The notes under the pieces were generated by a model. It did no database searches and was not told where the DNA came from. It saw only the letters and a list, made by a program, of their open reading frames with translations. A program made the position numbers and the translations under genes. Positions 44,693 to 54,214 of a DNA stretch of 64,000 bases are shown here, piece by piece; position 1 is the first letter of the stretch; each line of letters opens with the position of its first letter. Origin of the DNA: Mediterraneibacter hominis (lineage in GTDB: Bacteria; Bacillota; Clostridia; Lachnospirales; Lachnospiraceae); NCBI RefSeq assembly GCF_014287475.1, contig NZ_JACOPF010000001.1:930001-994000 (forward strand), written 5' to 3'.

Positions 44693-45556
44693 TTATCTCT
44701 TGTTGCCCATGCAGAATACTGCCAGCACGCCAGGACCTGTATGGCTTCCAATTACAGTACCAATGTTATTGATTAGTATTTGTTCTACTCCCATTTTCTC
44801 TCTCACCAAACCGGCAACATACTCTGCCTCTTCCACACAGTCACCATGCGTGATCATAACCATATCGTTATCCCACCCCTTCGACTGCTCTACTGCCATA
44901 TCTACAATCTTATTTAAGGAACGTTTTCTTCCTCTCTCTTTTCCAATTACCTGCAGCTTTCCTTCATTATCTACATGAATGATTGGCTTTATCTGAATCA
45001 TGGTGCCAACAATAGCGGTTGTCTTTGACACCCTTCCGCCCCTGTGAAGGTGGTGCAAATCATCTACCGTTACATTATGGCACACATGCAGTTTATTCTC
45101 TTCTACCCACTGTGCAACCTCATCTATACTCTTTCCTGCATTTTTCAGCTTCAGCGCATGGTATAAAAGAAGTCCCTCGCCTAAACACGCACAGAGTGTG
45201 TCAATCACGATCACCTTTGCCTCCGGATACTTCTCTGCCAATTCCTCCCCTGCAATCCGCATGCTGTTGTAGGTACCGCTTAAGCCAGAGGAAAATCCCA
45301 AGTGCAATACATCTTTTCCTTCTTTTAAAAACGGTTCCAACGCTGCAACAGCTTCGTCTGGATTTACCTGAGAAGTCACCGACATTTTTCCTTCTCGTAT
45401 CTTCGCAAAAAACTCTTTTGCCGACAAACCGTACATATCTGTATATGTCTCACCATCGATCGTATATCGCAGAGGAATGACAGGTACATTCCTTTCTTCC
45501 AGCCATTCTCTTGGCAAATCAACTGTACTGTTTACTGTGATTACATAATCTCTCAT
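44693..45556 (-). CDS. DegV family fatty-acid-binding protein
   Basis: 287 residues from ATG 45556 (RBS GGTGGAGGAA; upstream frame not used). DegV hallmarks: ITVNSTVDLPREWLEERNVP, TSQVNPDEA, HLGFSSGLSGTYNSMRIAGE and DTLCACLGEGLLL. These proteins bind a fatty acid and deliver it to the FakA kinase for phospholipid synthesis; no fakA is in view. Single gene, 35 bp upstream of the MATE gene stop on the same strand. Confidence 0.92.
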   Translation of the reverse strand: MRDYVITVNSTVDLPREWLEERNVPVIPLRYTIDGETYTDMYGLSAKEFFAKIREGKMSVTSQVNPDEAVAALEPFLKEGKDVLHLGFSSGLSGTYNSMRIAGEELAEKYPEAKVIVIDTLCACLGEGLLLYHALKLKNAGKSIDEVAQWVEENKLHVCHNVTVDDLHHLHRGGRVSKTTAIVGTMIQIKPIIHVDNEGKLQVIGKERGRKRSLNKIVDMAVEQSKGWDNDMVMITHGDCVEEAEYVAGLVREKMGVEQILINNIGTVIGSHTGPGVLAVFCMGNKR

Positions 45557-45590
45557 TCTTATATTCCTCCACCGCTTATATATTTTCATC

Positions 45591-47018
45591 TCATTTATTT
45601 ATCATATCATTTTTCCCTGTATTTCGCAAAATCTTTTTCGCAGTGAAAATAAAGAGAATCACTGTCACAGTTACGGAGGTAAAATCTGCCGCAGGTTCTG
45701 CCCTGTAAATCCCCATAACTCCCATAAATTTAGGAAAAATCACTGCCATTGGAATCAAAAGGATAACTTTACGCAAAAGTGCGATAAATAAAGATACCTT
45801 TGCTTCTCCCAAAGATAAAAAAGTAGTCTGGCAGCCAAGTTGAATTCCGAAAATAGTAATCCCCATAAAATAAACCGGCATCACCTGGCAGGTCAGATCT
45901 ATCAGTTCTTTTTTATCCGTAAAAAGCTGTACGTAAATCTGCGGAAAAAAGACTGCGATTCCCGCCAAAAGGAGCGTAGCCGTCAGACAGACTGCCACCA
46001 TCCGTACAAATGCTCCCTTTACACGGTCTATCTTTCCCGCTCCGAAGTTGTAGCTTAAAATAGGCTGTACTCCCTGTGTAATTCCTTGTACCGGAATTGT
46101 AATCAACTGCATAATGCTGGTCAGAATAGACATCGTCCCCACATATAGGTCTCCGCCGTACCTCTGTAGTCCTGCATTTAGAGTAATCACAACAAGGCTC
46201 TCTGTACTTTGCATGGCAAACGGAGAAACACCTAACGCCGCAATTTTTCCGACTGTTTTTTTATTTAGTTTTATGTACTTGCGCCGGATACGTATCACAC
46301 TTTTTTTCGACGTCAAAAACCTCACAACCCATGCGGCACTGACCGCCTGTGAAAGAATCGTAGCAAAGGCAGCCCCCTTTACTCCCATTCCAAACGCAAA
46401 AATAAAAATAGGATCCAGTATAATGTTCAGCACTGCCCCGATTAACACAGACAGCATCGCTATCCTTGCGTTTCCCTGTGCGCTGATATATGTATTCAGT
46501 CCCACTGCAAGCTGCACGAAAACCGTACCAATCAAATAGATGGTGATATATTCTTCTGCGTAAACAATTGTAGCGTTACTTGCTCCAAATGTATACAAAA
46601 CCGGACGTTTAAATATAAGAAATCCTCCTGTAAGAACTACGGAAAAAATAAGCAGCAGCCCTACACAGTTTCCCAGAATTTTCTCCGCCTCCTCATAACG
46701 GTTTTTCCCCATCTCAATGGATGCAAGCGGTGCACCGCCCATACCAGCAAACGCACTGAAAGCTGCAATCACCATCAAAATAGGAAATGTTACTCCGACT
46801 CCTGTCAGCGCAACATCCCCATACCCAGCTATATGTCCAATGTAAATCCTGTCCACAATATTGTACAGCACATTGATGATCTGTGCGGCCACAGAAGGAA
46901 CTGCAAGGCTTACTATCAACCTTCCCAACGGCTCCGTCCCCAGACGCTCGTCTTGTTTCGAAGTATCCGCTGCGCGCTCTTCTATCATATTGCCGCTTCC
47001 TTGCCTACTGTCCTGCAT
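45591..47018 (-). CDS. MATE family multidrug efflux transporter
   Basis: 475 residues after AAGGGAG. Twelve hydrophobic helices in two related halves (PLGRLIVSLAVPSVAAQIIN and an equivalent second half around PFAMQSTESLVVITLNAGLQ), with the family's NIVDRIYIGHIAGYG motif. Likely sodium- or proton-driven drug/metabolite exporter of the MepA/DinF branch. Not obviously in an operon with spoVAF: a dispersed repeat lies between. Confidence 0.9.
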   Translation of the reverse strand: MQDSRQGSGNMIEERAADTSKQDERLGTEPLGRLIVSLAVPSVAAQIINVLYNIVDRIYIGHIAGYGDVALTGVGVTFPILMVIAAFSAFAGMGGAPLASIEMGKNRYEEAEKILGNCVGLLLIFSVVLTGGFLIFKRPVLYTFGASNATIVYAEEYITIYLIGTVFVQLAVGLNTYISAQGNARIAMLSVLIGAVLNIILDPIFIFAFGMGVKGAAFATILSQAVSAAWVVRFLTSKKSVIRIRRKYIKLNKKTVGKIAALGVSPFAMQSTESLVVITLNAGLQRYGGDLYVGTMSILTSIMQLITIPVQGITQGVQPILSYNFGAGKIDRVKGAFVRMVAVCLTATLLLAGIAVFFPQIYVQLFTDKKELIDLTCQVMPVYFMGITIFGIQLGCQTTFLSLGEAKVSLFIALLRKVILLIPMAVIFPKFMGVMGIYRAEPAADFTSVTVTVILFIFTAKKILRNTGKNDMINK

Positions 47019-47059
47019 ATTTCAAAACTCCCTTTTCCTTCTCTTTTATCCTGCTTTTT

Positions 47060-47181
47060 ATTGTATAGGAAACTTCGTTCCCTATACAATAAAACCCTCC
47101 AGGGGATGCACACTGCGCGCAAGTGGAAAATAGCTGCTGACACAGCCGCGCTTTTGGCGCGAAAATGTGTAAAGTACATTC
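47060..47181 (+). repeat. Dispersed 120-bp repeat, copy 3
   Basis: Same block order as copy 1: TTGTATAGGAAAC hairpin, ACCCTCCAGGGGATGCACAC, GCGCGCAAGTGGAAAATAGC, TGCTGACACAGCCGCGCTTT. It fills most of the 200-bp gap upstream of the MATE gene and downstream of spoVAF. Confidence 0.75.
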
Positions 47182-47219
47182 TTTTTTATTATAACATGGT
47201 TGGAAAAGGGAGTCAGCAA

Positions 47220-48587
47220 TTAGTTCAACTTCACATTCAGATAATTTCGTCCGGATAGTGTCTTATTGAATATAAGGAAACAGAGAATACATATGCAGCC
47301 TGCTAAAAATCCAATCCAGTTAAAGCATGCGGTCAATACCAGCAACATAAGCCGCATAAATTTCAATGCATATCCTAATTCGAAGTTAGGCTGTGTATAA
47401 TTTGCCACTGCCACGAACGCCATATAAAGCATAACCTCTGAATTAAACCAGCCAGACTGTACAGAAAATTCTCCCATAACAATACCGGCAATTACACTCA
47501 GCGGGGTACTGAGCATACTCGGTGTGTTCATCGCTGCAAGCCTGAGTCCGTCAATTGACAATTCCAGTATAAGAAGCTGAAAAATCAGAGGAATATTTAC
47601 CACATCCCTGACCGCAATGAAAGAAAACACCTCTGGAAGCCAGTTTAAGTTCTGCATAAACAAAAGAAACAACGGCGTCAAAAATACGGTTGCTATCGTA
47701 ATCAGCGTCCGGGTTACTTTCAGATAAATTCCGGTCAATGTCGGAAAGTAATAATCATTCGCCTCCTCAATCATATCTAATATAGAAGTAGGAAGTATCA
47801 TCGCTGATGGAGAATTGTCCACCATAATTACCACTTTTCCTTCTAAGAGGCAGGCAGCCGCTGTATCCGGCCTCTCTGTATATTTAAACTTTGGAAATGG
47901 ATTGAACCACTTCCTCTTAAACAGTGCCTCTGCCAGACTCTGCTGATTCATCCGTAAATCCTGTATCTTGAGTTCCTCTATTCGGGTCTTGACATTTTTC
48001 AGCAGCTCTGCATCTACTCGATCCTGCATGTAGCAGATAGCAATGTCTGTCCTGGATACCTGTCCCGCCTCTGTCATCTCCATCACCAGGTGTGGATCTC
48101 GGATCCTTCTTCTCATCAGTGCCGTATTAAATACAAGCGTTTCCACGAAGCCATCCCTGGAGCCCCGCATCGACTTATCTTTGTCCGGTTCGTCTACACT
48201 TCTGGCCGGATACGTCCGGCAATCGATGCAGATACACGCGGCATATCCTTCTATAAACAATACCGCCGCACCGGACAGTACATTTCTTATTACCTGATCA
48301 AAATTTCCCAATACATCTACTTCCACATAGGGTACACATTTTTTACAGAACGCACTGGCATCCTCCGGCATTGTCTTTTCTGTCAGTGCAATAAAAGAAG
48401 TCATCAGCTTTAGCATAGTCTCATCTTTTACAAATCCGTCAATAAAATAAAAGACTGCATTTCTGCCTCCGACCTCCAGATTACGCCGGATAATATCAAA
48501 GCTTTCGTCCACCGGCAGGATCCGATCCATAAAATCAATATTCTCCTCGAATGAACTGCTGATTGTTTTTGTAATCTTCTCAACCAT
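47220..48587 (-). CDS. spoVAF: SpoVAF/GerA-family spore germination protein
   Basis: 455 residues after AAAGGAAA. GerA-type layout: a soluble N-terminal region of about 280 residues (FYFIDGFVKDETMLKLM, GYAACICIDCRTYPARSVDE, MEGTEAG-like MEMTEAGQVSRTDIAICY), then about five membrane helices (YLKVTRTLITIATVFLTPLF onward). The RDPHLVME stretch and the absence of gerB/gerC partners suggest SpoVAF rather than a germinant receptor A subunit. Acts in the inner spore membrane. Shows the host is a spore former or descends from one. Confidence 0.88.
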   Translation of the reverse strand: MVEKITKTISSSFEENIDFMDRILPVDESFDIIRRNLEVGGRNAVFYFIDGFVKDETMLKLMTSFIALTEKTMPEDASAFCKKCVPYVEVDVLGNFDQVIRNVLSGAAVLFIEGYAACICIDCRTYPARSVDEPDKDKSMRGSRDGFVETLVFNTALMRRRIRDPHLVMEMTEAGQVSRTDIAICYMQDRVDAELLKNVKTRIEELKIQDLRMNQQSLAEALFKRKWFNPFPKFKYTERPDTAAACLLEGKVVIMVDNSPSAMILPTSILDMIEEANDYYFPTLTGIYLKVTRTLITIATVFLTPLFLLFMQNLNWLPEVFSFIAVRDVVNIPLIFQLLILELSIDGLRLAAMNTPSMLSTPLSVIAGIVMGEFSVQSGWFNSEVMLYMAFVAVANYTQPNFELGYALKFMRLMLLVLTACFNWIGFLAGCICILCFLIFNKTLSGRNYLNVKLN

Positions 48588-48710
48588 AGAATCTGTTTCC
48601 TTTCTGAGCGCGTCTTTCTTTTAGAATACAGTCTCCTGCTCCTTGCGCTGCGGTATTTCTCTATGGTTAGATTCCCCACTTCTTCCTGAATTATGCAGAT
48701 TTCTTACGTA

Positions 48711-49376
48711 TTATTCTTCTATAAATCCAGCCTTCTTCATCTTCTCCAGGACTTGAGCCTGCCTTTGTCTTGCAAGCTCTGGATTCATTAGAGGATTATA
48801 GTCATTCGGCGCGTTCGGTATCCCCGCCAAAAGCGTACTCTCATCAAAATCCATCTCCCAGGGATATTTGCCAAAATACCCCAGACTTGCATCCATCACA
48901 CAGTAATATCCGTTGCCAAAATAAATAGAATTTAAATATAGCTCCAGTATTTTATCTTTCTTAAGTGTTCTCTCAATGCGAAATGCCATGAACATCTCCG
49001 AAACCTTACGTACTAATTTCTTATCCTGTGTAAAGAATTGATTCTTCGCGAGCTGTTGTGTAATTGTGCTGCCGCCTTCCACATATGCTCCTGCCTGTAT
49101 GTCGTGAAAAACCGCACGCCCTATCGCAATCGGATCGATTCCCGGATGTTTATAAAACCGTTTATCCTCTACGGCAAGGACTGCCTGTTTATAGGTCTGC
49201 GGCATTTCCTCCAATGTTGTGTAATTCTCCTTTGCCTCTATTTCGCTGACCATCTCTTCTATACTTTTATCAGAAAGTGCCTCGCGGTACCCTTCATATC
49301 CCTGCCATGTAAGATAAGCGGTAAATACAAGTATACACAATAAAATAAAAGAACACAGTCGTTTTATTATTTTCAT
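48711..49376 (-). CDS. Monofunctional peptidoglycan glycosyltransferase (GT51)
   Basis: 221 residues from ATG 49376 (ribosome binding site AAAGGTGG). One N-terminal membrane anchor (residues about 5-25), then the GT51 domain with all main motifs: AVLAVEDKRFYKHPGID, EGGSTITQQLAKNQFFT, RKVSEMFMAFRIERTLKK, LELYLNSIYFGNGYY and AGIPNAPNDYNP. No transpeptidase domain follows, so it is an MtgA/SgtB-like enzyme that polymerises glycan strands from lipid II at the outer face of the membrane. Confidence 0.92.
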   Translation of the reverse strand: MKIIKRLCSFILLCILVFTAYLTWQGYEGYREALSDKSIEEMVSEIEAKENYTTLEEMPQTYKQAVLAVEDKRFYKHPGIDPIAIGRAVFHDIQAGAYVEGGSTITQQLAKNQFFTQDKKLVRKVSEMFMAFRIERTLKKDKILELYLNSIYFGNGYYCVMDASLGYFGKYPWEMDFDESTLLAGIPNAPNDYNPLMNPELARQRQAQVLEKMKKAGFIEE

Positions 49377-49524
49377 ACTGCCTGCCACCTTTTCCTTCGT
49401 ACTCTTTTATCTGCTCTCTTTACGTTACAGGTACAGTATACCGAAAACAACTGTATTCTTCCATATATATTTCCTTACAGTTTTCTTAATTTTGCTTACA
49501 GTTTTGTAAGATCTGTAAGCCCTC

Positions 49525-50037
49525 TTATTTCGTAGTGCTCCCAAATCCACCGTTACGGATTTCGGTTGCATTATCATCCACCGTAATACCATATTCTACA
49601 AAGATTCCCTGCATAAATCCTTCTCCGCTTCCAATGTCCACTGTTTTTCCTTCCTTAGAGTCATTGGTTATCTTGGAAAACATATGACCTTCATTGTCCG
49701 AATAAAAGTAATCACTGTCTATAATTCCCACCGTATTGTTCAACTGCAGGCGATATTTGAATCCAAGTCCGCTGCGCGGGTAACATTTCAGTACCCACTC
49801 TGGCTCCATTTCTACCCGAATACCTGTAGGAACCTTCACCATCTCCCCTGGGGCGAGTACAATCCGCACCGGAGCAAAAAAATCATACCCCGCGCTTCCC
49901 GCTGTCGCTCTTTTTGGAAGCTTTATCTGGTTGTAAATCTCTTCTATCTTACATACTTCCTCTGGCCCAAATGTATCCGTCCAGTCCTTCTTAAATTGTT
50001 CCAGGCTTACCTTATGAAATTTTGCTATTCTTTTCAT
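49525..50037 (-). CDS. dut: dUTP diphosphatase
   Basis: 170 residues after GAAAGGAAAG. Trimeric dUTPase motifs: AGSAGYDFFAP (motif 1), YPRSGLGFKYRLQLNNTVGI (motifs 2-3, PRSG and NTVGIID) and a C-terminal GGFGSTTK (motif 5). Motif 1 and the N-terminal 40-residue extension are as in the Firmicutes/phage branch. It hydrolyses dUTP to dUMP, keeping uracil out of DNA. Next to nrdDG, so this is a nucleotide supply cluster. Confidence 0.9.
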   Translation of the reverse strand: MKRIAKFHKVSLEQFKKDWTDTFGPEEVCKIEEIYNQIKLPKRATAGSAGYDFFAPVRIVLAPGEMVKVPTGIRVEMEPEWVLKCYPRSGLGFKYRLQLNNTVGIIDSDYFYSDNEGHMFSKITNDSKEGKTVDIGSGEGFMQGIFVEYGITVDDNATEIRNGGFGSTTK

Positions 50038-50108
50038 CTGTATTCTTTCCTTTCAGTTTGTCAGAGTCATACTGCCTTTTATTCAAAAAAACCGCGCTGC
50101 ACACTTTA

Positions 50109-50600
50109 TCATGAATCGTGCAATACAATTTTACATGCTTCCAGGCTTCTTTTTACATCAATTACCTTTTGGTTTGAACTTCCCTTCCAATGCAGCTGTG
50201 TATCTTTTAATGTTTCTTCAAATCTTCCATCCACCACAACGTCCACATAGGAGAGAATCTCTTCTCCCTGTATCTCTTCCCAGCAATATCCGGTATACAG
50301 CCACTGGCTCTTTTGCGGAAACCGCTCTCTTAACTCTTTCGCCAGGGCCGTAATCTCTGCGCGATTTGCCAGATGAAGCGGATCTCCGCCGCTGTATGTG
50401 ATCCCGCTTATATACTCCTTTTCAAGCTGATCTGTCAGTTCCTTTTTTGCCTCTTCATCAAAAAGCACCCCTCCGTTTATATCCCATGTCACTGGATTAT
50501 GGCAGCCAGGACATCCGTGAGAACATCCTGCCACCCACAATACCACCCGCAGTCCATCACCGTTTAGCATATCGTCTTTTGTAATATTGTGGTACCGCAT
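50109..50600 (-). CDS. nrdG: Anaerobic ribonucleotide reductase activating protein
   Basis: 163 residues, start adjacent to the nrdD stop (TAGATG). Radical SAM enzyme with the CxxxCxxC cluster motif in WVAGCSHGCPGCHNP and the glycine-rich SGGDPL motif; ends ACKIVLHDS. It uses S-adenosylmethionine to create the glycyl radical on NrdD under anaerobic conditions. Translationally coupled to nrdD. Confidence 0.95.
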   Translation of the reverse strand: MRYHNITKDDMLNGDGLRVVLWVAGCSHGCPGCHNPVTWDINGGVLFDEEAKKELTDQLEKEYISGITYSGGDPLHLANRAEITALAKELRERFPQKSQWLYTGYCWEEIQGEEILSYVDVVVDGRFEETLKDTQLHWKGSSNQKVIDVKRSLEACKIVLHDS

Positions 50601-52721
50601 CTACATACTTTTCCTTTCTGCTATTTCCGCCATTTTAGCATCATTCAGACGGGTGTCTCCTTTTACTCTTGAGTAAGAGAGATACCCATTCATTCTGTCG
50701 ATTTTTGTCAGGTTCTTACTGCCGCACTTCGGACACACATCCATATCTAATTCCTCGTGCCCACAGTCGTCACAGTAAGCGAGAGAAAGATTCACTCCTT
50801 CATAGTATCCCTTTGCCATCGCTCTCCTGACTAAAGATTTTACCGCTTCTTTATTATAGCTGATTGGATATTTCACATACTGAATTTTCCCGCCGTTGCT
50901 TAAATTCCAGAAACGACCCTCCAAATCCTGCTTTTCGATCGGGGTGATGTCCTCCGACACATGACAATGGAAACTGTTGCTTACATATTCCCTGTCTGAA
51001 ACATTCTCTATAATACCGTATTTCTTACGGAACTGCTGCACCTGCACTCCGCACAGATTTTCTGCCGGTGTTCCGTAGATTGCATACAAATGTCCGTCCT
51101 CTTTTTTAAATATATCGATCTGATCGTTGATATACTGCAGTGTGTCCAGCGCAAACTGCCCGTCCTCAACAAGCGATTTCTTATTGTATAGCTGCTGAAG
51201 CTCATTTAACGCTGTTATGCCAAAGGAAGCAGTGGCAGATTTCAAAAGTGGTTTGATTTTGTCATACAGCCCCAGATTTCCGCCATAGAATCCTCCCTCA
51301 CAGTAGGCGAGTGGATTTGTGGATGCTTTCATCTCACCGAGATAATCATAGGTTCTCTGATGAAGTTTTCGGATCAGATTCAGATAATAATCCAGTACTT
51401 CATAAAAAGGTTTGCTCTCCTGCATAGACTTTGCGTAGATCATTGGAAGGTGCAGACTGATGGCGCCGATATTGAATCTTCCCACAAAAACGGGAACATC
51501 CTGTTCATCTGCCGGCTCCATTCCGCCTCTTTCATACCACGGAGACAAAAATGCACGGCATCCCATAGGACTGATAATTTTCCCATATTTCTTATACATA
51601 CTCGGCACGTATCCTTCCCCAGTCAGGCTCAGCCAGTCAGGGTACATTGTTTTCCTGGAACACTCAATACCTGCCTCAAATACGTCCTCCAAAGGCTTTC
51701 CTGGCCCGTGCAGATTTTCATCGTACAAAAATACAATTTTAGGAAACAACACCGGTTTTTTATGTCCTTCTTTTCCCTGTCCTTTTCGGCGTACTTCCAG
51801 CATCTTAATGGTCGCCAGTTTTCCATATCTGCTTGTCCGCGTCCCGGCAGTCACTGTAATAAACGGGTAATCTCCGCGGCTGGAGGAAACAGAATTGAAC
51901 TTATATTCCCAACCCTGAAAACCTTGCTCCATTTCTTTTTCCAGATCTGCCCACGCAACCTCTTGTACCTTTTCTTCCTCAAGCCCTAGATTTCTATACT
52001 TTTCAATCAGGCGTCTATGGGATTTTTCTGCATAAGGCTCTAATATCTCATCTACGCTCGGCACAGTAAAGCCGCCGTACTGCTGACTTGCAGCGCTTAA
52101 CACAATATCCCCGATCACATCAAATGCCGTGTCCAGCGTCTTCGGTTCATTATACCAGAGATTTCCCATCTCAAACCCGCCGTTTAAAACATTCTTCACA
52201 TCAAACAGACAGCAGTTCATCGTGTCACGCCGCGCCGACATATCATGGATATAAATATACCCTTCGCGGATAGCCTGAATTTCCTCAACTGTCAAGAAAA
52301 ATTTTTTATACAGCTCTTTGTTTAGTTCATTGAAAATCAGACTCCGTTTTGTAGATACGAGCGCACTGTCCGTATTGCTGTTTTCTTTGTCTCCGATATA
52401 CATGATAGACTGGCTTTTCTTATATACTTCGTCCAGCATCTGCACAAAGTCCTGCTTGTAATTCCGATAATCTCTGTAGCTTTTCGCAACCACTGGATTT
52501 ACCTTTTCTAAAGCTCCTTCCACCACATTGTGCATTTCTGCAATCGGAATTTCTGTAATATGCATACATTTTACTTTTTCTTCTACAAATCTACAGATAT
52601 AGTCCAGTTCTTCGTCTGTAAATTTAATCAAAGCGCGGTATGCTGATTTATTCACGGCAACAACGACTTTCTGTACATTAAAGTCCTCTTTCGTGCCGTC
52701 TTTTTTGATCACCTTAATCAT
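50601..52721 (-). CDS. nrdD: Anaerobic ribonucleoside-triphosphate reductase
   Basis: 706 residues from ATG 52721 (AAGGGAG upstream; 35 earlier codons are the leader with the NrdR boxes). ATP-cone at residues 1-90 (MIKVIKKDGTKEDFNVQKVV), catalytic barrel, a C-terminal zinc site (CDDC...CPKC) and the glycyl-radical loop region RMNGYLSYSRVKGDTRLND. It reduces NTPs to dNTPs without oxygen, activated by NrdG. Fits an obligate anaerobe. Confidence 0.96.
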   Translation of the reverse strand: MIKVIKKDGTKEDFNVQKVVVAVNKSAYRALIKFTDEELDYICRFVEEKVKCMHITEIPIAEMHNVVEGALEKVNPVVAKSYRDYRNYKQDFVQMLDEVYKKSQSIMYIGDKENSNTDSALVSTKRSLIFNELNKELYKKFFLTVEEIQAIREGYIYIHDMSARRDTMNCCLFDVKNVLNGGFEMGNLWYNEPKTLDTAFDVIGDIVLSAASQQYGGFTVPSVDEILEPYAEKSHRRLIEKYRNLGLEEEKVQEVAWADLEKEMEQGFQGWEYKFNSVSSSRGDYPFITVTAGTRTSRYGKLATIKMLEVRRKGQGKEGHKKPVLFPKIVFLYDENLHGPGKPLEDVFEAGIECSRKTMYPDWLSLTGEGYVPSMYKKYGKIISPMGCRAFLSPWYERGGMEPADEQDVPVFVGRFNIGAISLHLPMIYAKSMQESKPFYEVLDYYLNLIRKLHQRTYDYLGEMKASTNPLAYCEGGFYGGNLGLYDKIKPLLKSATASFGITALNELQQLYNKKSLVEDGQFALDTLQYINDQIDIFKKEDGHLYAIYGTPAENLCGVQVQQFRKKYGIIENVSDREYVSNSFHCHVSEDITPIEKQDLEGRFWNLSNGGKIQYVKYPISYNKEAVKSLVRRAMAKGYYEGVNLSLAYCDDCGHEELDMDVCPKCGSKNLTKIDRMNGYLSYSRVKGDTRLNDAKMAEIAERKSM

Positions 52722-52747
52722 TCTGCCTGCTCCCTTCCTGCCTATTT

Positions 52748-52794
52748 TTACCATATTTTGTGTTTTATTACCATTTCCATACCCTATATAGTAT
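52748..52794 (-). promoter_or_regulatory. Pair of NrdR boxes upstream of nrdD
   Basis: Two 16-bp boxes on the minus strand, ATACTATATAGGGTAT (52779-52794) and ACACAAAATATGGTAA (52748-52763), separated by 15 bp. Both resemble the NrdR consensus ACACwATATmTwGTGT, and the 31-bp start-to-start spacing equals three helical turns as NrdR requires. NrdR would repress nrdDG when dATP is high. Confidence 0.6.
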
Positions 52795-52873
52795 ATCAGT
52801 ACTATCCATACTACCACCCTGTCCATCTACAGTCAACTTGGAATGTTCCACAAAAATATTTCCTGCTTCTTCC

Positions 52874-54055
52874 TTATTTTTTGTCTAAAAATATTTTTGA
52901 TTCCTCTAGTTTTTTTATGATTTCCTTTATCATTATGTTATCTGCCACCAGCGCCATGCGGACATACCCCTCTCCGCCTCTGCCAAATGCACTTCCAGGC
53001 GTCACAATAACGCCTGTTTTCTCCATCAAATCCATGCAGAAATCAAAAGAGGTCTCATAATTGTCTGGAATTTTTGCCCATACAAACATTGTTCCCTGGC
53101 TGTCCGGCACATTCCATCCAATCTTTCTAAGCCCGCTGCACAACATATGATTTCGTTCCTCATATTTTTTTCTTTGCTCTTCAATAAAATCATCTGGCCC
53201 CGTCAGCGCTGCTATAGCAGCATACTGCACAGGAAGGAAGATTCCGTAATCAATCTGCGATCGGAAAATCTTCAGCTTCTGTATTATTTCACTGTTTCCA
53301 ACTAAAAAGGAGATTCGCGCACCTGTAAGGTTATATGATTTGGACAGAGAATAAAACTCAACACCTACGTCCTTTGCCCCGTCAAAGGCAAGGAAAGAGC
53401 TTCCTCTTTTATCTGTAAATGTAATGTCAGAATACGCGTTGTCATGGAGAATAACAATCTCGTTTTCTTTCGCAAACGCAATCAGCTCTCTGTAAAATGC
53501 ATCCGGCGCGCACACGCATACCGGATTGAGTGGATAAGACACAATCATATATTTTGTCCGTCTGCGCACCTCTTTTGGAATTTTGGAAAGCTGAGGCAGA
53601 TACCCGTTCTTTTCCTCTATAGGATAAGTCTCCACCTTAGCTCCAGCCATAATCCCACTCATCTCAAACAGTGGATAGCCCGGGTCCGGCACCAAGACCG
53701 TATCTGACGGATTACACAGAACCATGCCGATATGTGCCATTCCTTCTTGTGTTCCGTAAACCGATGTAATTTCTTCTTTTTCTAGTTCTACCCTAAAGCG
53801 GTGCCTGTAACGATACTGTACTGCTTCAATCAGCTCCGGCAGATCGGCGAGCGCATATTTATAGTTTTCTGGATTCTCACACGCCTTTTTCATCGCTTCC
53901 ATCACGTGTGCAGCCGGAGCAAAATCCGGTGTTCCTACCGATAGATTAAATACCTGTTTTCCCCGCCCTGTCAGTTCCTTCTTCTTTTCATTTAACACCG
54001 CAAATATTCCTGTTTCAAACTGGTTTGCCTTATCGGAAAATTCAATTTTCTTCAT
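52874..54055 (-). CDS. PLP-dependent aminotransferase, class I/II
   Basis: 393 residues after AAGGAGGAAC. Fold type I signatures: NLSVGTPDFAP near the N-terminus, YGTQEGMAHIG, VPDPGYPLFEMSG, SYPLNPVCVC, HDNAYSDI and the lysine motif SLSKSYNLTGARISF. The closest groups by motif are LL-diaminopimelate aminotransferase-like and aspartate/alanine aminotransferases; the substrate is not certain. It lies alone between nrdD and pyrD. Confidence 0.88.
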   Translation of the reverse strand: MKKIEFSDKANQFETGIFAVLNEKKKELTGRGKQVFNLSVGTPDFAPAAHVMEAMKKACENPENYKYALADLPELIEAVQYRYRHRFRVELEKEEITSVYGTQEGMAHIGMVLCNPSDTVLVPDPGYPLFEMSGIMAGAKVETYPIEEKNGYLPQLSKIPKEVRRRTKYMIVSYPLNPVCVCAPDAFYRELIAFAKENEIVILHDNAYSDITFTDKRGSSFLAFDGAKDVGVEFYSLSKSYNLTGARISFLVGNSEIIQKLKIFRSQIDYGIFLPVQYAAIAALTGPDDFIEEQRKKYEERNHMLCSGLRKIGWNVPDSQGTMFVWAKIPDNYETSFDFCMDLMEKTGVIVTPGSAFGRGGEGYVRMALVADNIMIKEIIKKLEESKIFLDKK

Positions 54056-54129
54056 CTGTTCCTCCTTAATAAATAGACTGCATCTTCAAACCTTTTATGT
54101 CCTTGCCTGCTATATCTTTTCTCTGGAAT

Positions 54130-54167
54130 AATAAAACAAGCGGAAACAGTGTAACCTGCTGCCGCTT
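54130..54167 (-). terminator. Terminator after pyrD
   Basis: AAGCGG/CCGCTT stem (minus strand) followed by GTTTTATT, ending the pyr cluster transcript. Confidence 0.6.
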
Positions 54168-54214
54168 ATTTAGCATACCATATTTTATATCTAAGTACAA
54201 ACTTCCTGGCTTTC

